The notes under the pieces: model-generated | Seen by the model: only the letters and a program-made list of their open reading frames with translations | Database searches by the model: none | Told to the model about the DNA's origin: nothing | Translations under genes and position numbers: made by a program | Shown: one piece after another, positions 52,793 to 61,630 of the stretch | Numbering within the stretch: position 1 is the stretch's first letter | How the letters are laid out: each line of letters begins with the position of its first letter | NCBI GenBank assembly: GCA_031286165.1 | Contig: JAITUU010000035.1 | Span: 1-64,000, forward strand | Direction of reading: 5' to 3' | DNA length: 64,000 nucleotides | DNA from: Bacteroidales bacterium | Lineage (GTDB): Bacteria > Bacteroidota > Bacteroidia > Bacteroidales > UBA1715

Positions 52793-53599
52793 TTATTGCG
52801 CGTTGAAAAAATACCGCTTTTGTACATAATCAAAATTATGTTTTCCTAATAATTGCTCATGTTTTTTAATGTATTCGTATGCCGATAAAAATCCATGATA
52901 TTCAATGCAAGAGTTGGCATTGATGCTTTTTAAAAATGTATCTGCCAGAATATTAAATTCTTTCAATGCAGTTTTGTAATTATCTACATCGTCTTTAAAC
53001 CACGTTAAAGATGGATTATCGAAACAGAAACTATATAGATTTAATTTCTTTCCTTTAAATTCGGGGGCATTCATATTATTTAACATTCCAAGTAAATGAC
53101 TGCATAGTTGTTTTATACCTCCACCATAGATTTTCTTTCCCTCGAAATGACAAATTACTTCATTTTTAAAACAAATAAATGCTTCTGTTATTTCTGGTGA
53201 AATATACTCATATTTATCTTTGTTGTCATATTTACTCTCAAACTCTATTTTTTCAGAACTTGAAATTTCAAACATTTTTACTTCAAATAAATCAATCGTA
53301 TTTGTTTCTTCGCTTTCAATTTTAACATCAATTTGTGCAGGAGTGTCAAAAACGTTTAATTTTAATTCAAACTCCAAATTTTTGTCTTTTACACCAGAAA
53401 AAACATTATAGGCAAATGCTTGTGAACTTTTTAAACTCGCTGCCCATCTGTGATATGCAAATTTATCAGGAGTGTTTAATATAAAATTATCTGCACGATT
53501 TTTCAGTACAAAATTATGTACTCCATCGGTTACAAATTGAGGAGAAATATTTTTATACCCATCAATTACGAATTGTTCAATTTCTTGTTTTTTTGTCAT
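52793..53599 (-). CDS. Putative PD-(D/E)XK-type nuclease-like protein
   Basis: WAASLKSSQAFAYNVF ... AQIDVKIESEETNTIDLFEVKMFE (D..ExK-like); start trimmed to ATG 53599. Confidence 0.45.
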   Translation of the reverse strand: MTKKQEIEQFVIDGYKNISPQFVTDGVHNFVLKNRADNFILNTPDKFAYHRWAASLKSSQAFAYNVFSGVKDKNLEFELKLNVFDTPAQIDVKIESEETNTIDLFEVKMFEISSSEKIEFESKYDNKDKYEYISPEITEAFICFKNEVICHFEGKKIYGGGIKQLCSHLLGMLNNMNAPEFKGKKLNLYSFCFDNPSLTWFKDDVDNYKTALKEFNILADTFLKSINANSCIEYHGFLSAYEYIKKHEQLLGKHNFDYVQKRYFFNAQ

Positions 53600-53710
53600 A
53601 GTTGTCGTGTATATAGTATATGAGTATGCAAAAATATACACAACAATCTGAAAAACAATAACTTTCAATAGATTGTAATCTCCACTTTTATAGTCTTTGT
53701 GGCACTATTT

Positions 53711-53950
53711 TTATAGTTTGGTTTGTACATTTTGGGCAATATTCTGTGCTGAGATTTGGGCAAAAAAGTCGTGGCGCAAAACGAAGGAAATGCGCACTAA
53801 GAGGTCGGAATCTATATGGTGTTTTTTGAGAGTTTTGTGAAAACCATTGTATTCGCGATGCACTTGTGCGGCAAGCCACTTTTTGGTAATTCCCCGCGTT
53901 TTGAGCACTTCGCAAATCATGTTTCCTATATGTATTTGGTTTTCTTGCAT
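53711..53950 (-). CDS. Small HTH-domain DNA-binding protein
   Basis: MICEVLKTRGITKKWLAAQVHREYNGFHKTLKKHHIDSDLLVRISFVLRHDFF, HTH-like. Confidence 0.65.
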   Translation of the reverse strand: MQENQIHIGNMICEVLKTRGITKKWLAAQVHREYNGFHKTLKKHHIDSDLLVRISFVLRHDFFAQISAQNIAQNVQTKL

Positions 53951-53957
53951 AAAAAAA

Positions 53958-54045
53958 GCGTAAACTATTCGTGAACGCCTATTTAAAAGAAACTTGGTAC
54001 CTGAGAACGACCTTTCGAGAGTAAATAAGCACAAATAGTTCACGC
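53958..54045. promoter_or_regulatory. Inverted repeat upstream of the HTH gene
   Basis: GCGTAAACTATTCGTG (53958..53973) / CACAAATAGTTCACGC (54030..54045), 14/16 complementary. Confidence 0.55.
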
Positions 54046-54164
54046 CACACGGCGCAAACTTTCGTAATCTCATTCTTCTCTCTATGTTGAAATTTCTCAG
54101 GTTTCGTTTCTTTGAGAATAATGCGTTTGAATTTTGATTATGGTATATGTATAAATTTCAGTGT

Positions 54165-54482
54165 TTATTCAATTATATCTTCTTTATTGTTTCGTTGTTC
54201 TTCGGTAAAAAAACCAATTCTGTGGTGTGGCTTCGCCGTTAGGCGGTTTTTTACTTGCATTTCGGCGAGTGTTCGATTAATTTTTTCTAATTGCACAAGG
54301 GTATCTTCATGTATATCGTTGTAATCAGTAAAAACTTCTTCTATGTATTGTTTCAGATTTCGTTTAACGGCTTCATTAAGTCTACCTGTGGGTACTGCAT
54401 ACATTTTTGCAAGGTCAAAGTCGAGCATTATTCGTTGTTCTCTGATTTCATATATTACATTCTGTATTGGTTGTAATTCCAT
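54165..54482 (-). pseudogene. ORF6N-domain protein with apparent internal deletion
   Basis: N-term MELQPIQNVIYEIREQRIMLDFDLAKMYAVPTGRLNEAVKRNLK is ORF6N-like but passes directly to a C-terminal-tail-like QYIEEVFTDYNDIHEDTLVQLEKINRTL...PHHRIGF. Confidence 0.6.
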
Positions 54483-54513
54483 AGTAGTAACCCGATATTG
54501 TGTGTTTTGTTTC

Positions 54514-54540
54514 CCTAAGTCCCCCAATGGGGGATTTAGG
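54514..54540. repeat. Palindromic repeat CCTAAGTCCCCCAATGGGGGATTTAGG
   Basis: 12-bp arms, 11/12 paired, T-run on plus side; resembles a palindrome common in Bacteroidota intergenic regions. Confidence 0.7.
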
Positions 54541-54547
54541 TGTTTTT

Positions 54548-56266
54548 TTACTGCCCCAGCCACGCTTTTACATCGTCTTGCGAAGGTGCGGCGAGTTCAA
54601 GTTTGTTTTTCTTTTTATAGCCGCAGAGTTCTTGGTGCAATTTGGTGTATTTTATTTCTTTCAGATGCTCGTAGCGCACATGACCCATTGCTTGCAGAAT
54701 TTCTGCCCATTCGGCAGGAATACCGGCAGTGGTATATACGTCTATACTGTCTTTTTCTGCCTTTTTTTCAGGTTTCATTTGCGGAAAAAACAGTACATCT
54801 TGAATTGATTCGGCATTGGTCATAAACATACATAATCTATCTACGCCTATGCCCATACCCGAAGTGGGCGGCATGCCGTATTCGAGTGCTCGCACAAAAT
54901 CGTGGTCTATGAACATTGCCTCGTCATCTCCTTTTTCGCTCAGCGCAAGTTGGTCTTTGAAACGCTCGTATTGGTCTATCGGGTCGTTCAATTCGCTGTA
55001 TGCGTTGCACAATTCTTTTCCGTTTACCATCAATTCAAATCGCTCGGTAAGTTCCGGATTATTTCTGTGTTTTTTGCATAACGGACTCATTTCCACCGGA
55101 TAGTCGATAATAAATGTGGGCTGAATGTAAGAACTTTCGCATTTTTCGCCAAAAATTTCGTCTATCAATTTTCCTTTACCCATAGATGGCTCGTGGTGAA
55201 TTTCGAGTTTGTCGCATACGCTACGCAGTTCGTCTTCGTTCAGTGCGCTAATATCGTAGCCGGTGTGTTCTTTAATAGCATCGTACATGGTAATGCGCTT
55301 AAACGGACGTTTGAAATCAATGGTTTTGCTGCCCACCTGCACCTGTGTGGTGCCATGCAGTGCAAGAGCCACGCGCTCTATCATTTCTTCGGTAAAATCC
55401 ATCATCCAATGATAGTCTTTGTATGCCACGTAAATTTCCATTACGGTAAATTCCGGATTGTGGGTTCTATCCATACCTTCGTTGCGAAAATCTTTCGCAA
55501 ATTCATACACTCCATCGAAACCGCCTACAATTAAGCGTTTTAAATACAATTCATTCGCAATGCGCAAATACAGGGGAATATTCAGCGCATTGTGGTGGGT
55601 AATAAATGGACGCGCCGAAGCACCGCCCGGAATAGCCTGCAAAATAGGCGTTTCTACTTCCACATAGCCTTTTTCGTTGAAAAAACTACGCATGGTATTG
55701 ATAATTTTTGTGCGTTTCAAAAACGTATTTTTCACCTGCGGATTTACCACCAAATCCACGTATCGCTGGCGATAGCGTTGTTCGGGGTCGCTGAACGCAT
55801 CGTACAATACACCGTCTTTTTCTTTCACTATCGGCAGTGGGCGAATAGATTTACTGAGCACCGTGAGTTTTGCCACGTGAATAGAAATTTCGTTGGTCTG
55901 CGTAACAAAAGCATATCCTTCTACACCAATAAAATCGCCAATGTCGAGTAGTTTTTTGAACACTTCGTTGTAGAGCGTTTTGTCTTCTTCGGGGCAAATT
56001 TCATCGCGATTGATGTACAATTGTATGCGCCCGAAAGAATCTTGCAATTCGCAAAACGATGCTTTTCCCATAATGCGGCGAGTCATAATTCGTCCTGCAA
56101 GGCGCACATTCTGAAATGCGCGGCTGCCGGCGGTAAATTGTTCGAGAATTTCGGTAGAAGTTGCCGTAACGGTAAATTCCGCAGCAGGGTAGGGTTCTAT
56201 GCCCAATTCGCGCAGTTTTTGCAGCGATTCGCGGCGGATTATTTCTTGTTCACTTAAATGTTGCAT
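54548..56266 (-). CDS. lysS: Lysyl-tRNA synthetase (class II)
   Basis: RYRQRYVDLVVNP, ETPILQAIPGGASARPFITHHNALNIPLYLRIANELYLKRLIVGGFDGVYE, FRNEGMDRTHNPEFTVMEIYVAY, GMPPTSGMGIGVDRL. Confidence 0.96.
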   Translation of the reverse strand: MQHLSEQEIIRRESLQKLRELGIEPYPAAEFTVTATSTEILEQFTAGSRAFQNVRLAGRIMTRRIMGKASFCELQDSFGRIQLYINRDEICPEEDKTLYNEVFKKLLDIGDFIGVEGYAFVTQTNEISIHVAKLTVLSKSIRPLPIVKEKDGVLYDAFSDPEQRYRQRYVDLVVNPQVKNTFLKRTKIINTMRSFFNEKGYVEVETPILQAIPGGASARPFITHHNALNIPLYLRIANELYLKRLIVGGFDGVYEFAKDFRNEGMDRTHNPEFTVMEIYVAYKDYHWMMDFTEEMIERVALALHGTTQVQVGSKTIDFKRPFKRITMYDAIKEHTGYDISALNEDELRSVCDKLEIHHEPSMGKGKLIDEIFGEKCESSYIQPTFIIDYPVEMSPLCKKHRNNPELTERFELMVNGKELCNAYSELNDPIDQYERFKDQLALSEKGDDEAMFIDHDFVRALEYGMPPTSGMGIGVDRLCMFMTNAESIQDVLFFPQMKPEKKAEKDSIDVYTTAGIPAEWAEILQAMGHVRYEHLKEIKYTKLHQELCGYKKKNKLELAAPSQDDVKAWLGQ

Positions 56267-56300
56267 AGTGTTATAGTTTTGTTGAACGCAAATTTCTGTC

Positions 56301-56356
56301 ATTCAGGTATTTGTTGATTCAGGTATTCAGTTACTCAATTATTCAGGTATTAATTT
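56301..56356. repeat. Octad array between proS and lysS
   Basis: ATTCAGGT ATTTGTTG ATTCAGGT ATTCAGTT ACTCAATT ATTCAGGT ATTAATTT. Confidence 0.8.
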
Positions 56357-57831
56357 TAGTAGGCTATTCCAAAAAGTACTCTGCGTTTCGAGGGTTTTCC
56401 GGAGTAAATACATGCTCCTTCTTCTTCGGCAGCATCGAAAGGAATACAGCGAATGGTTGCTTTGGTTTCTTCTTTTATTTTTTCTTCGGTTTCGCTTGTG
56501 CCGTCCCAGTGCGCAAGCACAAATCCGCTTTGATTTTCTATGTGTTTTTTGAAATCTTCGTAAGTATCTACACTCACCGTGTGGCTTGCTCTAAAATCGA
56601 GTGCTTTTTGATAAATATCGTGTTGCATGGTTTCGAGCAGGTTTTTAACCACTGTTTCTATACCCTCTATTTTCATAGTTTCTTTGGTGAGTGTATCGCG
56701 GCGAGCAACTTCTATGCTGCCTTCTTCCAAATCGCGCGGACCAATAGCCAAACGCACCGGCACACCTTTCAATTCGTATTCGGCAAATTTCCAACCCGGT
56801 TTTTGTGTGTCGCGGTCATCATATTTCACCGAAATTCCCAAGTTTTCTAATTTTTCTTTTATTTCGCGTGCTTTCACCGAAATTGCTTGTAATTGTTCTT
56901 CTCCTTTATATATGGGTACTATTACCACCTGCGTAGGAGCCAATTTTGGTGGAAGCACCAGTCCGTTATCGTCTGAATGAGCCATAATGAGTGCACCCAT
57001 AAGTCGGGTTGAAACGCCCCACGAAGTAGCCCACACGTAGTCGAGCGTACCTTCTTTGGTAGCAAATTGCACATCGAAGGCTTTCGCAAAATTTTGACCC
57101 AAAAAGTGAGAGGTTCCCGCTTGCAAGGCTTTGCCGTCTTGCATCAAAGCCTCTATACAATAGGTGTCGAGTGCACCTGCAAAACGTTCATTTGCCGATT
57201 TTACGCCCTTTACCACCGGAATTGCCAAAAAATTTTCGGCAAATTCGGCATATACGTTGAGCATTTTTACGGTTTCTTCCTCAGCCTCTTGGCGCGTGGC
57301 GTGAGCCGTGTGTCCTTCTTGCCATAAAAATTCCGCTGTGCGCAAAAATAGCCGTGTGCGCATTTCCCAGCGCACCACATTTGCCCACTGATTACACAAA
57401 ATAGGTAAATCACGGTAGGATTGAATCCAATTTTTATAGGTATTCCATATAATGGTTTCCGAAGTGGGGCGCACTATCAGTTCTTCTTCCAATTTCGCCG
57501 CAGGGTCCACCACCACACCTTTGCCATTCGGGTCGTTCATTAAGCGGTGATGTGTTACCACCGCACATTCTTTGGCAAATCCTTCCACATGCTCGGCTTC
57601 TTTGCTTAAAAACGATTTTGGTATAAACAGCGGAAAATACGCATTCACGTGTCCGGTGTCTTTAAACATTTTGTCTAACTGCGCTTGAATTTTTTCCCAA
57701 ATTGCATAGCCGTAAGGTTTTATAACCATACAACCGCGCACGGCAGAGTTCTCTGCTAAATCGGCTTTAATTACCAATTCATTATACCATTGCGAATAAT
57801 TTTCGCTTCTGTTTGTTAATCCTTTTCCCAT
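56356..57831 (-). CDS. proS: Prolyl-tRNA synthetase
   Basis: [96 protein letters not shown]; start trimmed to 57831. Confidence 0.96.
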   Translation of the reverse strand: MGKGLTNRSENYSQWYNELVIKADLAENSAVRGCMVIKPYGYAIWEKIQAQLDKMFKDTGHVNAYFPLFIPKSFLSKEAEHVEGFAKECAVVTHHRLMNDPNGKGVVVDPAAKLEEELIVRPTSETIIWNTYKNWIQSYRDLPILCNQWANVVRWEMRTRLFLRTAEFLWQEGHTAHATRQEAEEETVKMLNVYAEFAENFLAIPVVKGVKSANERFAGALDTYCIEALMQDGKALQAGTSHFLGQNFAKAFDVQFATKEGTLDYVWATSWGVSTRLMGALIMAHSDDNGLVLPPKLAPTQVVIVPIYKGEEQLQAISVKAREIKEKLENLGISVKYDDRDTQKPGWKFAEYELKGVPVRLAIGPRDLEEGSIEVARRDTLTKETMKIEGIETVVKNLLETMQHDIYQKALDFRASHTVSVDTYEDFKKHIENQSGFVLAHWDGTSETEEKIKEETKATIRCIPFDAAEEEGACIYSGKPSKRRVLFGIAY

Positions 57832-57974
57832 AGTACTTTTTTGGCACAAATTTTGTAAGAAGTATTTTAATTAAAATTTATTGCAAATAAATAAAAAAAA
57901 ACAATACTTTTATCGTTTTAGAAACCGAACTGACGAAATAACACACATAATTTATATTTTAGGAGGACCTAACA

Positions 57975-59264
57975 ATGAAAACACAAGCATTATTACCGAT
58001 TATCTGCATAGCCGCAATGGCATCATGCAGTTCGTGGCAGGCTGCCAATGCACAGTTGGCAGACGATACCTTTGCTACCGGCGCACGTCAAACGGCGCGA
58101 GTGCAGCAACAGCAGCCACAAGTACAGCAACAGCCACAAGTACAGCAGCAGCGAGTACAGCAACAGGCTCAGCAGCAGGCACCGCCGCCCGAAGATCAAT
58201 GGGAATGGCGATTTGATGAAGATGGCTTGGTGGGGCAACAAGATTTTGTGCAACAATCGCAACCCACAGTGATTAACAATTTTTATGGTGATGTATTTAC
58301 CGATCAATGGAGCCGTCCTGTAACAGCAGTAGGTTTTGCGCCCGGTTGGGGCTGGGGTTGGGGAGTTTCATGGTGGAATAGCCCTGCTCGTTTCCGCTGG
58401 GGCTGGAGTCCATGGTGGGGTTCAACGGTTTGGTGGGGCACACCCGGCTGGGGCTGGGGCTGGGGTTCTGCTTGGGGACCCGGTTGGGGCTGGAATTCAT
58501 CAATTTGGTGGGGACGTCCATCATGGGGTTGGGGTCCCGGTTGGGGTTGGGGTCCCGGTTGGGGTAATTCGTGGAATCGTCCGCCGGCATGGAATAGACC
58601 GCCTCATAACAGACCTTCATACGGACCACGACCCGGACGACCCGGAGTGGGCACAACGCCAAACAGACCTTCGCAAGGCGGACAAGGAAATATGACGCGC
58701 CCTGCGCCCGGAGCAAGCACGCGCCCTGCACCCGGAGTAAATCAAGGTACAGGAACTCGCCCTGCACCCGGAGCAAGTACTCGTCCCGGAGCAACTCAAT
58801 CACCGCAAACTCGTGAGGGAACTGTAAATCAAGGACGACCGGCTACACGCCCGGCACAACCCGGAAGTGTACAAGGACAGCAACCCGGCAGTCGACCACA
58901 AGGTGCTGTGCAAGGACAGCAACCCGGTACACGTCCTTCGGCACCGGCAAATACAAATCAAGGTAGAGGTACTGCTACGCCACAACCCGGCAATGTAACG
59001 CCAAGTCAGCGAGGTTCGGCACAACCCGGAACTACTGCACCAAGCCAACGCAGTTCGGCACAGCCCGGAAGTAGCACACCAAGTCAAAGAGGTTCGGTGC
59101 AACAACCTTCGCAACGTTCTTCTTCTACCGCACCTTCGTCTTCACGAGGAGGTTCTGTGAGAAGCGGCGGCGGAGCACCTGCCTCAGGCGGCGCATCGCG
59201 ACCAAGTAGTTCTTCATCGGCTCCGCGAGGCGGAAGCGGCGGCGGCGGTTCTTCACGCAGATAA
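57975..59264 (+). CDS. Low-complexity lipoprotein: Q-rich, GW-rich and PGRS/Q-rich segments
   Basis: Lipobox AMASCSSW; QQQPQVQQQPQVQQQRVQQQ; GWGWGWGVSWW...GWGPGWGWGPGWG; repeated TRPAPGAS and SQRGSAQPG; Gly/Ser/Arg C-terminus. Confidence 0.75.
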   Translation: MKTQALLPIICIAAMASCSSWQAANAQLADDTFATGARQTARVQQQQPQVQQQPQVQQQRVQQQAQQQAPPPEDQWEWRFDEDGLVGQQDFVQQSQPTVINNFYGDVFTDQWSRPVTAVGFAPGWGWGWGVSWWNSPARFRWGWSPWWGSTVWWGTPGWGWGWGSAWGPGWGWNSSIWWGRPSWGWGPGWGWGPGWGNSWNRPPAWNRPPHNRPSYGPRPGRPGVGTTPNRPSQGGQGNMTRPAPGASTRPAPGVNQGTGTRPAPGASTRPGATQSPQTREGTVNQGRPATRPAQPGSVQGQQPGSRPQGAVQGQQPGTRPSAPANTNQGRGTATPQPGNVTPSQRGSAQPGTTAPSQRSSAQPGSSTPSQRGSVQQPSQRSSSTAPSSSRGGSVRSGGGAPASGGASRPSSSSSAPRGGSGGGGSSRR

Positions 59265-59275
59265 CACTATTACAT

Positions 59276-59311
59276 TTCAACCACACTTTGTGCACATGGA
59301 GTGTGGTTGAA
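59276..59311 (+). terminator. Hairpin after the low-complexity lipoprotein
   Basis: Perfect 12-bp stem TTCAACCACACT / AGTGTGGTTGAA; no long T-run. Confidence 0.5.
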
Positions 59312-59360
59312 TTATAAACAACAGCAAAAAAAAACGTAAAACATACAAAAACACAGTATT

Positions 59361-60839
59361 ATGAAAAAAGTAACAATGATAGCAGCAGGGCTGCTTATGG
59401 TAGGAAGCCTTACCGCGCAGGATTACCAAGATGTACTGCGCACATCGGAAGTATTTCCACGAGGAAATGCGCGATTTATGGCAATGAGTGGTGCAATGGG
59501 TGCGCTGGGTAACAATATGAGCGCAATCAGTGTAAATCCGGCGGGAAGTGCCGTTGCTCGCAGCCACGCCTTTGAATTAACACCGGCATTTTCTTACATT
59601 AAAACCGAAAATCACTTTCAGGGAAATTACAATCACCGCTTTGAAACTGCGTTTCGATTGCCCAATATGGGACTTATGGTGGCGCAAAATACCCCAAATA
59701 CCGGCGTATTGAGTGGAATTTCATACGGATTTACACTCAACAATCAAAACGTATTTGATGCCGCTATTCGCTACGAAACACCGAATGCCACAAGTTCTTT
59801 GACCGATGCGGCACTTGTGAATGCGGAATTATTTGGCGTTTCAGACGGGCGAGTGGAAAGTTTCCAAGATTTATTTTGGCAATCGTATTTGTTGCATAAA
59901 GATGATATAGGTTGGTTTACCGATTTTACGGAATGGGAACCACCTACCTACGGACAACGTCAAACTACGGTAATTACTCGTTCGGGTGGAAAAAATGAAT
60001 ATTTATTCAATTTTGGTATGGATTTTTCGCAATATGTGTATGCGGGAGCAAATCTTTCTATTCAAAATTTGAATTACAGTCAGCGATTTATGATGGAAGA
60101 ACGCGATGTGCGAAATCAATTTGCGGTATTGAATAATTTTACATACAGAGAAAATTTAGATGTAAGCGGAACAGGATTTATGGGTAAATTTGGTATTATT
60201 GTGCGTCCTATTGAGTTTTTTCGCGTGGGACTTGCCTATCATACACCCACTACGTTTTTCTTAACCGAAGAATTTACACAACGAGTGAATGCGAATTTTG
60301 ATGCCGATGCAAGTGATGATGGTAGTGGTATATATCATGCACAAGCGAGTTCACGCAATTTGTATGATTACAATATAACTACTCCGGGCAGAACGATTGC
60401 GAGTTTGGGTATAACTATTAAAAATATAGCAATGATAGGCGTGGATTACGAAAGTGTGAATTATGCCAATGCCTACATAGATGCGCGTGATTTTGCCTTT
60501 ACCGATGCCAACGATGCGGTTGCCGATAATTTGCAACGCACCGATAATTTGAAAATAGGTGCCGAAGTTTCATACAGTATGTATAGTTTTCGCGTGGGTA
60601 CCGCACTCTATGGCAATCCATACGTGAATAGCAGCAATAGCGATGCCTTTTACCGTACCGATATTTCTGCCGGTGTGGGTTTTAGAACCGAAGGCGGATT
60701 TTATTGCGATTTGGCATGGGTGAAATCAACGCAAAAACAGGATAATTTCCTTTATGCCGATTTGTATAATAATCCGGTAGAAGGAAATTCAAAAATCAAA
60801 AAAACTGATTTTGCCGTAACACTCGGATTCCGATTTTAA
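59361..60839 (+). CDS. OmpP1/FadL-like outer membrane protein (copy 1)
   Basis: Signal peptide; DYQDVLRTSEVFPRGNARFMAMSGAMGALGNNMSAISVNPAG; HTPTTFFLTEEF; ends DFAVTLGFRF. Confidence 0.8.
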   Translation: MKKVTMIAAGLLMVGSLTAQDYQDVLRTSEVFPRGNARFMAMSGAMGALGNNMSAISVNPAGSAVARSHAFELTPAFSYIKTENHFQGNYNHRFETAFRLPNMGLMVAQNTPNTGVLSGISYGFTLNNQNVFDAAIRYETPNATSSLTDAALVNAELFGVSDGRVESFQDLFWQSYLLHKDDIGWFTDFTEWEPPTYGQRQTTVITRSGGKNEYLFNFGMDFSQYVYAGANLSIQNLNYSQRFMMEERDVRNQFAVLNNFTYRENLDVSGTGFMGKFGIIVRPIEFFRVGLAYHTPTTFFLTEEFTQRVNANFDADASDDGSGIYHAQASSRNLYDYNITTPGRTIASLGITIKNIAMIGVDYESVNYANAYIDARDFAFTDANDAVADNLQRTDNLKIGAEVSYSMYSFRVGTALYGNPYVNSSNSDAFYRTDISAGVGFRTEGGFYCDLAWVKSTQKQDNFLYADLYNNPVEGNSKIKKTDFAVTLGFRF

Positions 60840-60859
60840 GTATTAAACACACAATTTTT

Positions 60860-60902
60860 AGACACAAGGCTATTAGACAAGAAATAATAGTCTTGTGTTT
60901 TT
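60860..60902 (+). terminator. Terminator after FadL-like copy 1
   Basis: GACACAAGGCTATT / AATAGTCTTGTGTTTTT. Confidence 0.6.
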
Positions 60903-60927
60903 ACCTACACCATAAAACCACACAATC

Positions 60928-61416
60928 ATGAAAACAATAGTATATATAGGCGGAATTATAGTTGCCGCCATAGTAGTGAGTGCTTGCGCAAGCAGAAAAG
61001 CACAAGAAATAGTTGTAATAGATACCATATCGGCAGATTATGCCGCACAACAAGTAGCACAACGGCAACCTTCACTCACTGCCACGCGCTGGAATTTGGT
61101 GGAATTGAACGGGAAACCGCTTTCGGAAATGACCGTTGCCACACAGCCCTTTATAGTGTTCGACACTGTGAATACTCGCGTGAGCGGAAGTTTGGGGTGT
61201 AATAATTTTTCGGCAACATATACGCTCAATGCAAGTGCGCAGCGAATTTCGTTTGCGCAAATTACTTCTACGCAAATGGCGTGTATAGATATGACGGTGG
61301 AAGCGCAACTTTCGGCAATTTTGCCTACGATTGATAATTATTCAATCAATGGTGATACGCTCTCGCTCAACAGAGCACGAATGGCACCCTTAGCACGATT
61401 TGCGGCGGCACGGTAA
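60928..61416 (+). CDS. META-domain (HslJ-like) lipoprotein
   Basis: Lipobox VVSACASR; TRWNLVELNGKPL, FDTVNTRVSGSLGCNNFSATYTL, ITSTQMACIDM. Confidence 0.85.
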   Translation: MKTIVYIGGIIVAAIVVSACASRKAQEIVVIDTISADYAAQQVAQRQPSLTATRWNLVELNGKPLSEMTVATQPFIVFDTVNTRVSGSLGCNNFSATYTLNASAQRISFAQITSTQMACIDMTVEAQLSAILPTIDNYSINGDTLSLNRARMAPLARFAAAR

Positions 61417-61475
61417 AATTTTTACAACTATTCCACACGAAGAAATGTATTAAAAATTCAACAACAAATCAGTAA

Positions 61476-61503
61476 TTTTCAATTTTCAATTTTCAACTCT
61501 CAT
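61476..61503. repeat. Heptad array TTTTCAA x3 CTCTCAT just upstream of a -7 box
   Basis: Consecutive 7-mers followed by TAGATTTG at 61513..61520. Confidence 0.7.
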
Positions 61504-61512
61504 TTTTTTTTG

Positions 61513-61520
61513 TAGATTTG
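61513..61520 (+). promoter_or_regulatory. -7 box TAGATTTG
   Basis: TAnnTTTG upstream of FadL-like copy 2. Confidence 0.45.
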
Positions 61521-61630
61521 CAGTGGATTGTTTATTGTGTGTAATTGTTTGAATACTGATTGTATATACAACCGTTATGGGAATGAACAATCGTTTTATG
61601 TTGCATTTCTAAATGAATAACGGGTAGTAT

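Noticed and set aside
54343-54825. 160-aa plus-strand ORF across the ORF6N remnant and lysS end
   Set aside because: Overlaps two minus-strand genes with clear homology and crosses the palindromic repeat; no motif.
57881-58216. Alternative ORF over the start of the GW-rich lipoprotein (and 58336..58695 plus)
   Set aside because: The 57975 frame has a signal peptide/lipobox and runs 429 aa; the others are shadow frames of repetitive sequence.
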